Shown in pieces: positions 9,148-17,430 of a DNA stretch of 64,000 bases. Positions within the stretch are counted from its first letter, which is position 1, and the number at the start of each line of letters is the position of its first letter. The translations under genes and the position numbers were made by a program. Source of the stretch: CAZUDO01 sp964618895 (GTDB taxonomy: Bacteria > Desulfobacterota > Binatia > DP-6); contig CAZUDO010000127.1 of NCBI GenBank assembly GCA_964618895.1, positions 62,001 through 126,000 on the forward strand, given 5' to 3'. The notes under the pieces were generated by a model. It had not been told where the DNA came from and made no database searches. It was given only the letters and a program-made list of their open reading frames with translations.

Positions 9148-10028
9148 GGGCCGATCCCCCGGAACTCGGTGCGGGCGGCGCTCGAGATGCGCAGCTCGTC
9201 GATCAGCCCATCGAAGGCGTAGTAGGGATTCTTGTCGTCGCCCGGCTCCATGCGCAGCTCGCCACTGAAGCTGCTGAGCCGGCGCGTGTCGACGTAGTTG
9301 CCGATCAGCAGCGGCGCGCGACTCGCCTGAATCTGCCCGCGCGTGGCGTACTGGGCGTCGAGCTGCCCGTCGAAGAAGAACCGCACGACCGAGCCGTCGA
9401 AGCTCACGGCCACGTGGGTCCAGCGCTCGAGGACGACCGCCTGCGACGAGGCGAACGCGCGCGGCTGGCTGGCATCGGCAGGCTGGAACGCGAACACGAG
9501 CTGCCCGGTCTTCCCCCCGATCACCAGCGCATCGTGATAGCCGGGGCTCGGGGTCCGCGTGGCGGGCGGCTTGATCTTGTGGCCGACGATGCCGAACAGC
9601 CAGCTCTGCTCGTTCCCTTCCTGCGTCCAGCGCGCGGCGATCGGCGTGTCCTCGAACAGGCCGAACGCGCGGGGCATCATCCACGCCTCGACCGTGAACC
9701 CGCTGGACGGATCGAGGATCGGGTTGTACGGCGCGTACACGAACGAATCGATCACCCGCGTGAACTCGCGCGCGCTCCCATAGCGGCCGTAGCTGCTGCG
9801 CGTGCCCGGCCCGGCCGTGGCGTCGAGCCGGAACGGGCCGGCGTCGGCGCAGCGGGTGCCGGCCGCCTCGTCGAACCGCCACTGCGCGACCGTCACCGAG
9901 TCGGCGCCCGCTGCGCCCTGCCGGGGATCGCTCGGTGTCGCTCCCGGTCGTACGCACGCGAGCCCGAGCAGCGCGGCGAGCGCGAGCGTGTGGACCGCGC
10001 CGCCCCGGGTTCCCGGCGTCGGTCTCAT
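9144..10028 (-). CDS. Exported LamG/concanavalin-like domain protein
   Basis: This 294-residue protein has a hydrophobic export signal ending in LLGLACVRPG, which may be a non-ideal lipobox. The mature part looks like a LamG/jelly-roll fold: VAQWRFDEAAGTRCAD, FTVEAWMMP, HVAVSFDGSVVRFFFDGQLDA, and the closing DGLIDELRISSAART. Such domains usually bind glycans or other surface ligands. It is coupled at both ends: its ATG overlaps the stop of the glycosyltransferase gene (10025-10028) and its stop overlaps the spermidine-synthase-like start. Confidence 0.72.
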   Translation of the reverse strand: MRPTPGTRGGAVHTLALAALLGLACVRPGATPSDPRQGAAGADSVTVAQWRFDEAAGTRCADAGPFRLDATAGPGTRSSYGRYGSAREFTRVIDSFVYAPYNPILDPSSGFTVEAWMMPRAFGLFEDTPIAARWTQEGNEQSWLFGIVGHKIKPPATRTPSPGYHDALVIGGKTGQLVFAFQPADASQPRAFASSQAVVLERWTHVAVSFDGSVVRFFFDGQLDAQYATRGQIQASRAPLLIGNYVDTRRLSSFSGELRMEPGDDKNPYYAFDGLIDELRISSAARTEFRGIGP

Positions 10029-12124
10029 GGCGCCCCGCCGAGCCGGGCGAGCGCCGCGCGCGCCCGCGCCTCGGACGCTGGGTCGCCCACCGCGCGGTAG
10101 AGTTCGATCATGCGCCGCAGCGTAGCACCATCGCGGGCGGCGTCGATCACGCCCCGCCAGAGCCGCGCGGCATCCTCCGGCTGACGCGCGAACAGGGCCG
10201 CCCAGCCGAGCCCCACCTGCGCCTGGACGTTGCCGGGCTCGAGCACGAGCGCCCGCTGGTATGCCTCGGCCGCCCCCGAGGGGTCGTCGGTCCGGAGATA
10301 GACGTCGCCAAGCGTCAGCACGGTCGGGAGATCGTCGGGCTTCAGGTGGAGCGCCTGTTCGAGCCGGAGGCGCGCCTCGTCCATCTGTCCGCGCGCGCGC
10401 GCGATGATCCCCAGCGTGTAGAGCGAGCGCGCCTCGCGCGGGTTGACCATCAGCCTCGCGCGCGACGTGTGGTAGGCCACCAGCGTGTCATTGGAGAGCC
10501 AGGTCGGCGTGGCGCCGAAGGCGGGGTCGATCTCGTAGAGGACGGCCGGATGCCCGGAGGTGGCGCTCCGCACCGTGAGGCCAGGGACCGCGGCGCTGGT
10601 GTCGAGCAGGAAGAAGTAGTCGGGCCGCATCTCGGCCTCGGGCCAGGAGAAGAAGAGCCAGCGCGCACGATGCTCGCGCGCGTAGGCCGCCAGCTCGGGC
10701 AGGGTCTTCGTGAAGGGGAACGGGAGTGATTCCACCCCGCCATGGAAGGCGATGTGCGGCTTGCGGGCGATCACGCGGTCGCCCGGGCGCGCGTGCGCCC
10801 GCAGCGCGCGCCCGGACTCCAGCACCTCGACCGGCAGCTGGTCGATGACCCGAGCCTGGATGCGAGCCGAGGCCTGCACCGCGAGTGCGAGCGGGAGCAG
10901 GGCGAGCAGGGCCTTGAGCCACAGCGTGCGGACCCGCCCGATGGCGAACGCAAAGCGCGGCGAGCTGAAGGCGGCGGCCGCGAGCGTCGCGTAGACCGGG
11001 AGCAACGGCAGCGAGTAGCGCTCGGAGTAGAACACCGGCACCAGCACGAGGAAGGCGAGCGCGCCGGAGAGCCACAGCGGCCACAGGCGGCGCAGCGTGC
11101 CGTCCAGCGCCGCGAGCACGAGGCCGACCCCGGCCGCGACCGCGACCGCCGGCCCCAGCAGCGCTTGCGCGTCGAGCCGCAGGTGATCGCCGATGTTGAA
11201 CACCTCACGCCGCGCGACCGCACCCGGATCGCGCGCGATCACGTCCCACAGTGATCCGAACTGAGGCTGAAGCAGCTTCTGATAGTCGTCCCAGGGGATC
11301 CCCTGCGCGCGGGCGAACACGTCGTACGCGATGTTGTGGTGGAGCTGGAGCGCGAGCGAGCCGCCGTGGGCGAGCGAGTAGAGCACCCACGGCACGACCG
11401 GCGCCGCGAAGCCGGCCGCGAAGAGCAGCGCCGCCCGCGCCCGCTGTGGCTGGAGCGTGCCGCCCGCAAGCAGCGCTACGAGGCCGGCCGGCAGCAGGTA
11501 GACGGCGCTGTAACGCGTGAGGAAGGCGAGCGCAGCGACGAGGCCGGCGAGCAGCGCGTCGCGCGGGCGAGCGCGGGCAAGGAGCAGGAACAGCGCGAGC
11601 GCCTGCAACGCCCACGCCAGCGCGTCGGTGGTGGCCGAGTAACCGTAGCGGAAGAGCGTTCCGTTGGTGGCGAGGAACAGGGTCAACCCAAACGCCAGGC
11701 GCCGGTCGGCGCGCCGCGCGATGAGGCGCGCCCACAGCACCACCCCCGCGACCACCGAGAGCACCGACACCAGCTCGGCGGCGAGCAGGAGATCGCGCAC
11801 GGCGAGCCCCACCAGCGCCAGCGCCACCTCGTAGCCCGGACCCACCACACCGTATCGCGCCGGGTCGAGGCGGCCGCCCTGGAGCGCCTTCGCCCCCGCG
11901 GCGTAGCCGCCGTAGAAATCGGTCTCGGTGAAGTAGTCGCCCACCCGGTGGGGGCCGAGCGCCATGACGAGCAGCGCGACGCCGAGCGCAAGTGCCAGGC
12001 CGAACGCAGCGCGGGTCAGGCCACGCCCTGCGGAAGGCTCGAGCGCGGGCTTCGCGTGGAGGGAGAACCAGCCCCGGGGCCGCGCGGCCCGGGGGCGGCG
12101 GGCGGAAGGCCCTGCCTCTCTCAC
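10025..12124 (-). CDS. GT39-like membrane glycosyltransferase with C-terminal TPRs
   Basis: The 699-residue protein has a basic N-terminus, then a first membrane helix (GLALALGVALLVMAL) and an acidic loop TETDFYGGYAAGA resembling the D-x-x catalytic loop of PMT/ArnT-type lipid-linked sugar transferases. About ten further hydrophobic helices follow to near residue 420. The C-terminal 170 residues are TPR-like (RGQMDEARLRLEQALHLKP, then AAEAYQRALVLEPGNVQAQV). It likely transfers a sugar from a polyprenyl carrier on the periplasmic side. It sits 7 bases after the outer-membrane gene and overlaps the LamG-like gene, so these belong to one transcript. Confidence 0.72.
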   Translation of the reverse strand: MREAGPSARRPRAARPRGWFSLHAKPALEPSAGRGLTRAAFGLALALGVALLVMALGPHRVGDYFTETDFYGGYAAGAKALQGGRLDPARYGVVGPGYEVALALVGLAVRDLLLAAELVSVLSVVAGVVLWARLIARRADRRLAFGLTLFLATNGTLFRYGYSATTDALAWALQALALFLLLARARPRDALLAGLVAALAFLTRYSAVYLLPAGLVALLAGGTLQPQRARAALLFAAGFAAPVVPWVLYSLAHGGSLALQLHHNIAYDVFARAQGIPWDDYQKLLQPQFGSLWDVIARDPGAVARREVFNIGDHLRLDAQALLGPAVAVAAGVGLVLAALDGTLRRLWPLWLSGALAFLVLVPVFYSERYSLPLLPVYATLAAAAFSSPRFAFAIGRVRTLWLKALLALLPLALAVQASARIQARVIDQLPVEVLESGRALRAHARPGDRVIARKPHIAFHGGVESLPFPFTKTLPELAAYAREHRARWLFFSWPEAEMRPDYFFLLDTSAAVPGLTVRSATSGHPAVLYEIDPAFGATPTWLSNDTLVAYHTSRARLMVNPREARSLYTLGIIARARGQMDEARLRLEQALHLKPDDLPTVLTLGDVYLRTDDPSGAAEAYQRALVLEPGNVQAQVGLGWAALFARQPEDAARLWRGVIDAARDGATLRRMIELYRAVGDPASEARARAALARLGGAP

Positions 12125-12131
12125 GGCGGGG

Positions 12132-12863
12132 CTACTTGCGGCTAGGGAACGACCAGCCCACGACCAGGTTGACGTGGCGTCCGCCGCCGTCGAGCTCGGG
12201 GACCCGGTCGACGGCCAGGGCGGGGGTGACGTCGTCCAGGAACAAGTCCGTCGCGGGGAGTGTGGCCTTCGAGTAGCGGCCGGCGAGGCCTAGCTGGAAG
12301 CGTGGTCCCATGCGGCGGTAGATCCCGCCGCCGGCCCAGAAGCCGAGCGCGGATGTGCGCGCGCGGGCGGAGGCGAGCGGGGCGCCGAACTGGCCCGCCG
12401 TGGGATCGCTGATCTCGACCAATAGGTTGCCGCGCACCCACGATCCGCCGGCGCCGAGAAATGGCGACCAGCCCAGGACGGTCCAGGCCCGGCGCAGGCC
12501 CAGCCCGATCTCGATCGTTCTCGCGCGCTGGCGTACATCGAACGCCGGGTTGGTGAAGAATGCGGGGATGTGAATGATCCCGTCGTCATAGGAGTGGAGC
12601 ACGTCGAGAGCGACCATCGCCGGCCAGCCCTGCCGGCCCCAGGTCAGCTCGAGGCCCAGCGCCGGCTGTCCGACTCGTGTCGCCGCATCAACGGTCGGCG
12701 GACCCGGGTTCCAGTCGTTGGTGAGGCTCTTGCGTCCGAGAATGAAGTTGACGCTGCCGACGTCCGTGCCGGCGAAGGCGACCCCGGCCCCAGTTCCAGG
12801 TGCACCGGTCAGGACGAGCGAAATCAGGGCTGCGCGGACGAGTGACGGCGGAACACGGGACAT
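12132..12863 (-). CDS. Outer-membrane beta-barrel protein
   Basis: This 243-residue protein has a signal peptide likely cleaved after AFA (residue 31). The rest alternates polar and hydrophobic residues as in a small beta barrel (ALGLELTWGRQGWPAMVALDV, split by turns; FLGAGGSWVRGNLL; GFWAGGGIYRRM; NLVVGWSF). It lacks a canonical terminal F but ends in a strand-like NLVVGWSFPSRK. A purine-rich GGGGAGAG lies a few bases before the ATG. It is the first gene of the operon running down to 6679. The 167 bases upstream, shared with the divergent CoA-binding gene, hold no motif I can name. Confidence 0.65.
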   Translation of the reverse strand: MSRVPPSLVRAALISLVLTGAPGTGAGVAFAGTDVGSVNFILGRKSLTNDWNPGPPTVDAATRVGQPALGLELTWGRQGWPAMVALDVLHSYDDGIIHIPAFFTNPAFDVRQRARTIEIGLGLRRAWTVLGWSPFLGAGGSWVRGNLLVEISDPTAGQFGAPLASARARTSALGFWAGGGIYRRMGPRFQLGLAGRYSKATLPATDLFLDDVTPALAVDRVPELDGGGRHVNLVVGWSFPSRK

Positions 12864-13030
12864 CGACTCTCCCCCCAGATGGATGCGCAGGCCTCGCCCG
12901 GATGGCCTGCGGAAGCGCGGACAGGGGGGCGAATCTGGGGCCCGGCGTGGCTCGAAGTCAAGCCCGGATGCGCGTGCGCCGCGAACCGGCGGTGGGCCGC
13001 GTGCGCCGCGAAGGGATAGAGTCGACCCCC

Positions 13031-13699
13031 ATGAGCCCCGAGCCGTACGCCCCGCCCGATCGCCAGCTGATGGAGATCCTCGAAGCGCGCCCGGTCGTCG
13101 CCGTGGTCGGCGCCTCCTCCCGGCTCGACCGGCCGAGCAACACTGTGTTGCGCGGATTGATGGAGCAGGGCTACACGGTCATCCCGGTCAACCCGAACGA
13201 AGTGTCGGTGCTGGGGCAGAAGTCCTATCCGGACCTTTACGCCGTGCCGCGGCGGGTCGACCTGGTGGACGTCTTCCGTCGCCCCGAGCACACGCCCGAG
13301 ATCGCGCGCGCGGCCGCGGAGGTGGGCGCGCGGGTCGTGTGGCTTCAGATCGGCGTCGTCAACGAAGAGGCGGCGGCGATCGCGCGCGCGGCAGGGCTCA
13401 TCGTGGTGATGGACCGCTGCACGATGGTCGAGCACGACCGGCTGATCGGGATGCCGTTCCCGCGACGGGGTCCAACCGCGGAGTACACGCCCGCCCCGAT
13501 CGACCCCCCGGATCCCGTCGGGCTCTGTCGCGACTGTCGATATGGGCGTCAGGTGCCGGCGACGAAGGCGACCTACTGGCTGTGCAAGCGTTCGGTGGAC
13601 GATCCCTCGTTTCCGCGCTACCCGCGGCTCCCGATCAGGGCGTGTCGGGGGTTCGCGTGGGAGGATGACCCGAAGCGCGGGCGCTCGAGCGCGACCTGA
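13031..13699 (+). CDS. CoA-binding (YccU-like) protein with Cys-rich C-terminal extension
   Basis: Residues 10-145 form a CoA-binding Rossmann domain of the YccU type: VVAVVGASSRLDRPSNTVLRGL, YTVIPVNPNE, VDLVDVFRRPEHTPEIA, VWLQIGVVNEEAAAIA and VVMDRCTMVEH. Standalone members of the family end about here. This protein continues for about 60 residues with a cysteine pattern CRDCRYGR ... LCKRS ... FPRYPRLPIRACRGF, which resembles small four-Cys proteins, likely a zinc or metal site. I chose the ATG at 13031 because the domain starts directly after it. The fusion suggests a ligand- or redox-sensing role, which is inference. Confidence 0.78.
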   Translation: MSPEPYAPPDRQLMEILEARPVVAVVGASSRLDRPSNTVLRGLMEQGYTVIPVNPNEVSVLGQKSYPDLYAVPRRVDLVDVFRRPEHTPEIARAAAEVGARVVWLQIGVVNEEAAAIARAAGLIVVMDRCTMVEHDRLIGMPFPRRGPTAEYTPAPIDPPDPVGLCRDCRYGRQVPATKATYWLCKRSVDDPSFPRYPRLPIRACRGFAWEDDPKRGRSSAT

Positions 13700-13706
13700 C
13701 GCTTCG

Positions 13707-15698
13707 CTACGGCAATACGATCAGCCGCGCCACGCTGCTCATCCCCGGCGTGACGAATCGCGCGAAGTAGAGCCCGCCCGGCACGCGCGGTCCGCTCTCC
13801 GATACCGCGTTCCAGGGGAACTGGTAGCGGCCGGGGCCGAGCGAGCCCGAGACGATGCTCGCCACCCGGCGGCCGGAGAGGTCGTAGATCGCGAGGCTCA
13901 CGGTGGCGGCTTGGGGCAGGTCGAACGCGAACACTGCTTCACGCGTGAGCGGGTTGGGGCGGGGGGCGTGGAAGGCCAGCGCCTTCGGCCGCTCGCCGTC
14001 CGGCACACCGGTGGTGCCCGAGAGCGGCTTCGCGCGCAGCGACACGACCAGGTCGCTGGCCGCGGCGGCGCCCGGGAGCGCCTCGTCGGTGCTCGCGAGG
14101 GTGAGGGTCGCGGTGTACTCCTGGTCGAGCGAGGCGCCCACGTCGTTGAACTGGATGCTCCACGTCTGGCCCGTGCCGGCCAGCAGTACGGGGCTGAAGC
14201 CACCGACGATCGAGAACCGTCCCCCGCCGCCCACGATGTTGGCCGAGTTGACCGACAGCCGGGCCTGGAGCGCGTCGTAGCCCAGGTTGTGGGCGCGCAA
14301 CGGCTGGTTCGCGAACTGGCCGATCTCGTGGTCGCCGAAATTCACCGAGGCCGCGATCATCGACGCGCTGGAATCGAGCGACGCGGCGGCGTGATCGAGC
14401 ACGCTGCCGTTCAGCGAGACGTTGAAGGTCGGCATGTCCACGTCGTCCGAGTTCACGGTGAGCGTGCCGGCCTTGGTCCCGATCGTGGCGGTGCTCATGC
14501 CGACCGTGTGATTGCTGGCCGGAGCTCCCGCGTTCGCGCTGAAGCTCCCGCCCGGAGCGGAAAATCCGGCGGGCGCGGACAGCGTGTAACTCAGCTCGTC
14601 CGCGGGGACGCTCGCGGTGTTGGAGACGGCCAACGTCTGGTTGGCGGTCGCGCCGACGATCACGTTGCCGAATGCGAGCGCGGCCGGCGCAGAGATCTTG
14701 GCCGGGAGCTGGAGGTCCACGCGGACGGGCAGGTGGTCGCTGGCATTCCAGAGGGCGGTCGCGTAGGCCGAGCCCTCGGGAATGGTGGGAGCGTCCGTGA
14801 TGTTGGCGTTGTAGTGGAGGCCATCATTGCCGACCGGCTTGTAGGTGGCGACGAGTAGATCGAGTCCCTCGCCGTCGTTGAGGTTGTAGGTCGGCAGGAA
14901 CATGTCGAAGCGGTCGTCGAGACCGCCGGTCGCGAATCCACCGGGGCAGGTGCTGCACGGGCTCTGGGTGTGGATGGCGGAGAGGCTGGCGGTGTTCCAG
15001 GTGATCAGCGGCGCGTTGAGCGGATCGTAGAGGCGGCCATCGTTGTCGGCCTGGCTCTCCCGGAGCTTCGTGAACGCGGGCTCGGTCCCGGAGTAGATGT
15101 TGTAATCCCCCATCAATATGCAATGGGTACCGGGCGGCACGGCGTTCATGCTGTCGCGGATACCTGTGGCTTCGTAAAATCTGCGGTTCGCGTCGGCAGA
15201 AGTGTTGCTGGCCTTCAAATGCTGCGAGTAGATGCGCAGCTCGGCGGAGCCCGCCGCGTAGCCGACCGGCTTCAGCCGGTAGCAGTTCACCAGACGCAGG
15301 TTGGGCGTCACGCCGGGCGGCTCCGGCGGATACCACGCCCACTGCCCCAGGAACTGCACCTTCGAGGGTTTGTAGAAGAGCCCGTTGTCCGTGTCATTGC
15401 CGTCGATGAACGGCGCCGAAGCCCACTGCCCGGGCTCCACCACGTTGAGCACGTTGGTGCGGAACGAATCCACCCCGGCCTGGCTCTGTATCTCCTGGAC
15501 GACCACGATATCCGCGCCCAACCCGGACAGTATGGTGCGGAAGTGCGGCTGGCGACCGGCAAGGTTCAGGCCCGGGTAGTTCGTGATGTTGTAGTTGACC
15601 ACCCGCAGCGCCTGCGCGGCCGGGGCGACGATGAGAACGGCGAGAACGGTGGGCACCAGCGCGCGGAACGCGCGGGCAAGCCATCGCTCGGGGGCCAT
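13707..15698 (-). CDS. Secreted endonuclease/exonuclease/phosphatase-like protein with sorting domain
   Basis: The 663-residue product has a signal peptide (cleavage near AQA-LR, residue 30) and an N-terminal EEP-like domain: VVNYNITNYPG, ADIVVVQEIQ with the metal-binding Glu, YSQHLKAS, ILMGDYNIYSG with the D-x-N pair, and a closing NASDHLPVRVDL with the catalytic-type Asp-His. Two Ig-like repeats follow (choice-of-anchor D style: AALAFGNVIVGATANQTL and later VNFGDHEIGQF). The C-terminal 85 residues (APRPNPLTREAVF, AIYDLSGRRVAS, PGGLYFARF) are a FlgD-Ig/type-IX-like sorting domain, as in the protein at 60338. It probably hydrolyses phosphodiesters outside the cell. Confidence 0.8.
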   Translation of the reverse strand: MAPERWLARAFRALVPTVLAVLIVAPAAQALRVVNYNITNYPGLNLAGRQPHFRTILSGLGADIVVVQEIQSQAGVDSFRTNVLNVVEPGQWASAPFIDGNDTDNGLFYKPSKVQFLGQWAWYPPEPPGVTPNLRLVNCYRLKPVGYAAGSAELRIYSQHLKASNTSADANRRFYEATGIRDSMNAVPPGTHCILMGDYNIYSGTEPAFTKLRESQADNDGRLYDPLNAPLITWNTASLSAIHTQSPCSTCPGGFATGGLDDRFDMFLPTYNLNDGEGLDLLVATYKPVGNDGLHYNANITDAPTIPEGSAYATALWNASDHLPVRVDLQLPAKISAPAALAFGNVIVGATANQTLAVSNTASVPADELSYTLSAPAGFSAPGGSFSANAGAPASNHTVGMSTATIGTKAGTLTVNSDDVDMPTFNVSLNGSVLDHAAASLDSSASMIAASVNFGDHEIGQFANQPLRAHNLGYDALQARLSVNSANIVGGGGRFSIVGGFSPVLLAGTGQTWSIQFNDVGASLDQEYTATLTLASTDEALPGAAAASDLVVSLRAKPLSGTTGVPDGERPKALAFHAPRPNPLTREAVFAFDLPQAATVSLAIYDLSGRRVASIVSGSLGPGRYQFPWNAVSESGPRVPGGLYFARFVTPGMSSVARLIVLP

Positions 15699-15798
15699 GG
15701 GGGCTCCTGGTCCGAATGTGCGTTCCAGCCCGGGAGCCTTCCGACCGGGTCAGGTCGGCCGATCGGCCGGGCGTCTCTGGAGGGTGCGAGCCGCAACA

Positions 15799-15828
15799 AT
15801 GATAAGGCGTTAGGCGCGGCCGCGGCAA
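15799..15828 (-). promoter_or_regulatory. Putative promoter of the secreted nuclease gene
   Basis: On the minus strand a -35-like TTGCCG (15828-15823) is followed after 18 bases by a -10-like TATCAT (15804-15799), about 100 bases before the ATG at 15698. The same -10 sequence occurs ahead of the SDR gene at 50439. The rest of the 317-base gap 15699-16015 also has to carry the promoter of the divergent HD-GYP gene, which I could not place. Confidence 0.35.
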
Positions 15829-16015
15829 CGGACGATCTACTGGACGACGCTTTCGCCGCCCCGGGCTCACAGTTTTCGCGTTGGGGAGGGCCGAAGTGCA
15901 ACTCGGGCTTGCCGCCCGGAAGCCCCTATGCGAGATGTCCCGCGGACCAGCCAACTCGGTTCGCCGTAAAAGCTTCCCGCTCAAGCCGGTGGCGGGCTAG
16001 GCCGATACCGCCCGC

Positions 16016-17410
16016 ATGACCCCAACCCGCGCGCGCGAGGACGAGCGCAGCCCCTCCGTCAGTGTCGCCGAGGTGTTCTCGGCGCTCTCCTTCGCACTCG
16101 ACATCACCGAAGGGCATCCCTTCGGGCATGCACTCAGGACCTGCCTCATCGGCATGCGCCTCGCCAAGCGCATGGGCCTCCCGGTGGTGGACCAGCGCGA
16201 TCTCTACTACGCCCTGATGCTCAAGGACGTGGGCTGCTCGAGCAACGCCGCCCGCGTGTTCGAGCTGTTCGGCGGCGACGAGCGCGTGGCCAAGCGCGAC
16301 CTGAGGCACGTGGACTGGGCCAACTATTTCAAGGCCGCTCGCTTCGCGCTGGCGCACGCGGCGCCCGGCTCCTCGTGGTTCGAGCGCGCCTGCCGGGTGG
16401 CTGGACTCGCCGCGGCCGGACCGCGCGAGGCCGCCAGGCTGGTCGAGACCCGCTGCCAGCGCGGCAGCGACATCGTGACCCGGCTGGGATTCAGTCCTCA
16501 GGTGGCCGCGGCGCTGCGCTCGCTCGACGAGCATTGGGACGGCCACGGATACCCGCACGGTCTGCGCGGCCAGGAGATCCCGCTGCTCGCGCGCATGATG
16601 GGGCTCGCCCAGACGCTCGAGGTGTTCGCCGCGCTCGAGGGCCCGCGCGCAGCGCTCGACGTGGCGCGCGAGCGCGGCGGGCGCTGGTTCGATCCCACCC
16701 TGGTCGCCGCGGCCGAGGAGCTGGAGGCCGATCTCGCCCACTGGTGCAGCCTCGACGAGCACGCGCTCCAGCAGGCCGTGCGCGACTGCGAGCCCGGTGA
16801 CGCGGCCCTCCTGGCGGGGCCCGGCACGCTCGACCGGATCGCCGAGGGATTCGCCGCGGTGGTGGACGCCAAGTCTCCCTACACCGCCACCCACTCGGCG
16901 CGGGTCACCGACATCGCTGTCGGCATCGCGGAGGAGTTGGGGCTGCCGCCCGCGCAGCTCGCCGAGCTGCGTCGCGCCGGATTGATGCACGACCTCGGCA
17001 AGCTCTCGATCCCCAACTCGATCCTCGACAAGCCGGGGGCGCTCACCGACGAGGAGTGGGAGCTGGTGCGCCTGCACCCCTTCTTCACCCAGTGCGTGCT
17101 CGAGCGCATCCGCGGGTTCGGGTCGCTTGCGGTGGTCGCGGGCTCGCACCACGAGCGGCTGGATGGCCGAGGCTATCACAGGCAGCTGCGTGGCGAGGCG
17201 ATCCCGCGCGGCGGGCGCGTGCTCGCGGTGGCCGACATGTTCGAGGCGCTGACCGCCGACCGGCCCTACCGGCCGGCGATGGCCGAGGAGGTCGCGCTCA
17301 AGATCCTCGAAGCGGAGCGGGGCGTCGGGCTCGATGCCGACTGCCTCGACGCGCTGATCGCAGCGCTGGGGCGGAACGCAGGCCGCGGTGCCGAGGAGCG
17401 GGCGGCGTAG
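16016..17410 (+). CDS. Tandem HD-GYP-like phosphodiesterase
   Basis: The 464-residue protein has two HD-GYP-like halves and no membrane segment. The first half keeps H38 and the GYP triad (WDGHGYP, 174-180) but has KD at 70-71 (LMLKDVGCSSNA) where HD is expected, so it is probably not catalytic on its own. The second half has an intact MHDLGK (324-329), HP (354-355), SHHERLDG (377-384) and VADMFEALTADRPYR (405-419), but reads RGYH where GYP is usual. HD-GYP enzymes hydrolyse cyclic di-GMP or related dinucleotides. No GGDEF or receiver domain lies nearby. It is convergent with the M28 gene, 20 bases away. Confidence 0.82.
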   Translation: MTPTRAREDERSPSVSVAEVFSALSFALDITEGHPFGHALRTCLIGMRLAKRMGLPVVDQRDLYYALMLKDVGCSSNAARVFELFGGDERVAKRDLRHVDWANYFKAARFALAHAAPGSSWFERACRVAGLAAAGPREAARLVETRCQRGSDIVTRLGFSPQVAAALRSLDEHWDGHGYPHGLRGQEIPLLARMMGLAQTLEVFAALEGPRAALDVARERGGRWFDPTLVAAAEELEADLAHWCSLDEHALQQAVRDCEPGDAALLAGPGTLDRIAEGFAAVVDAKSPYTATHSARVTDIAVGIAEELGLPPAQLAELRRAGLMHDLGKLSIPNSILDKPGALTDEEWELVRLHPFFTQCVLERIRGFGSLAVVAGSHHERLDGRGYHRQLRGEAIPRGGRVLAVADMFEALTADRPYRPAMAEEVALKILEAERGVGLDADCLDALIAALGRNAGRGAEERAA

Positions 17411-17430
17411 CTTCCCCGTCCCGGCGGTCC

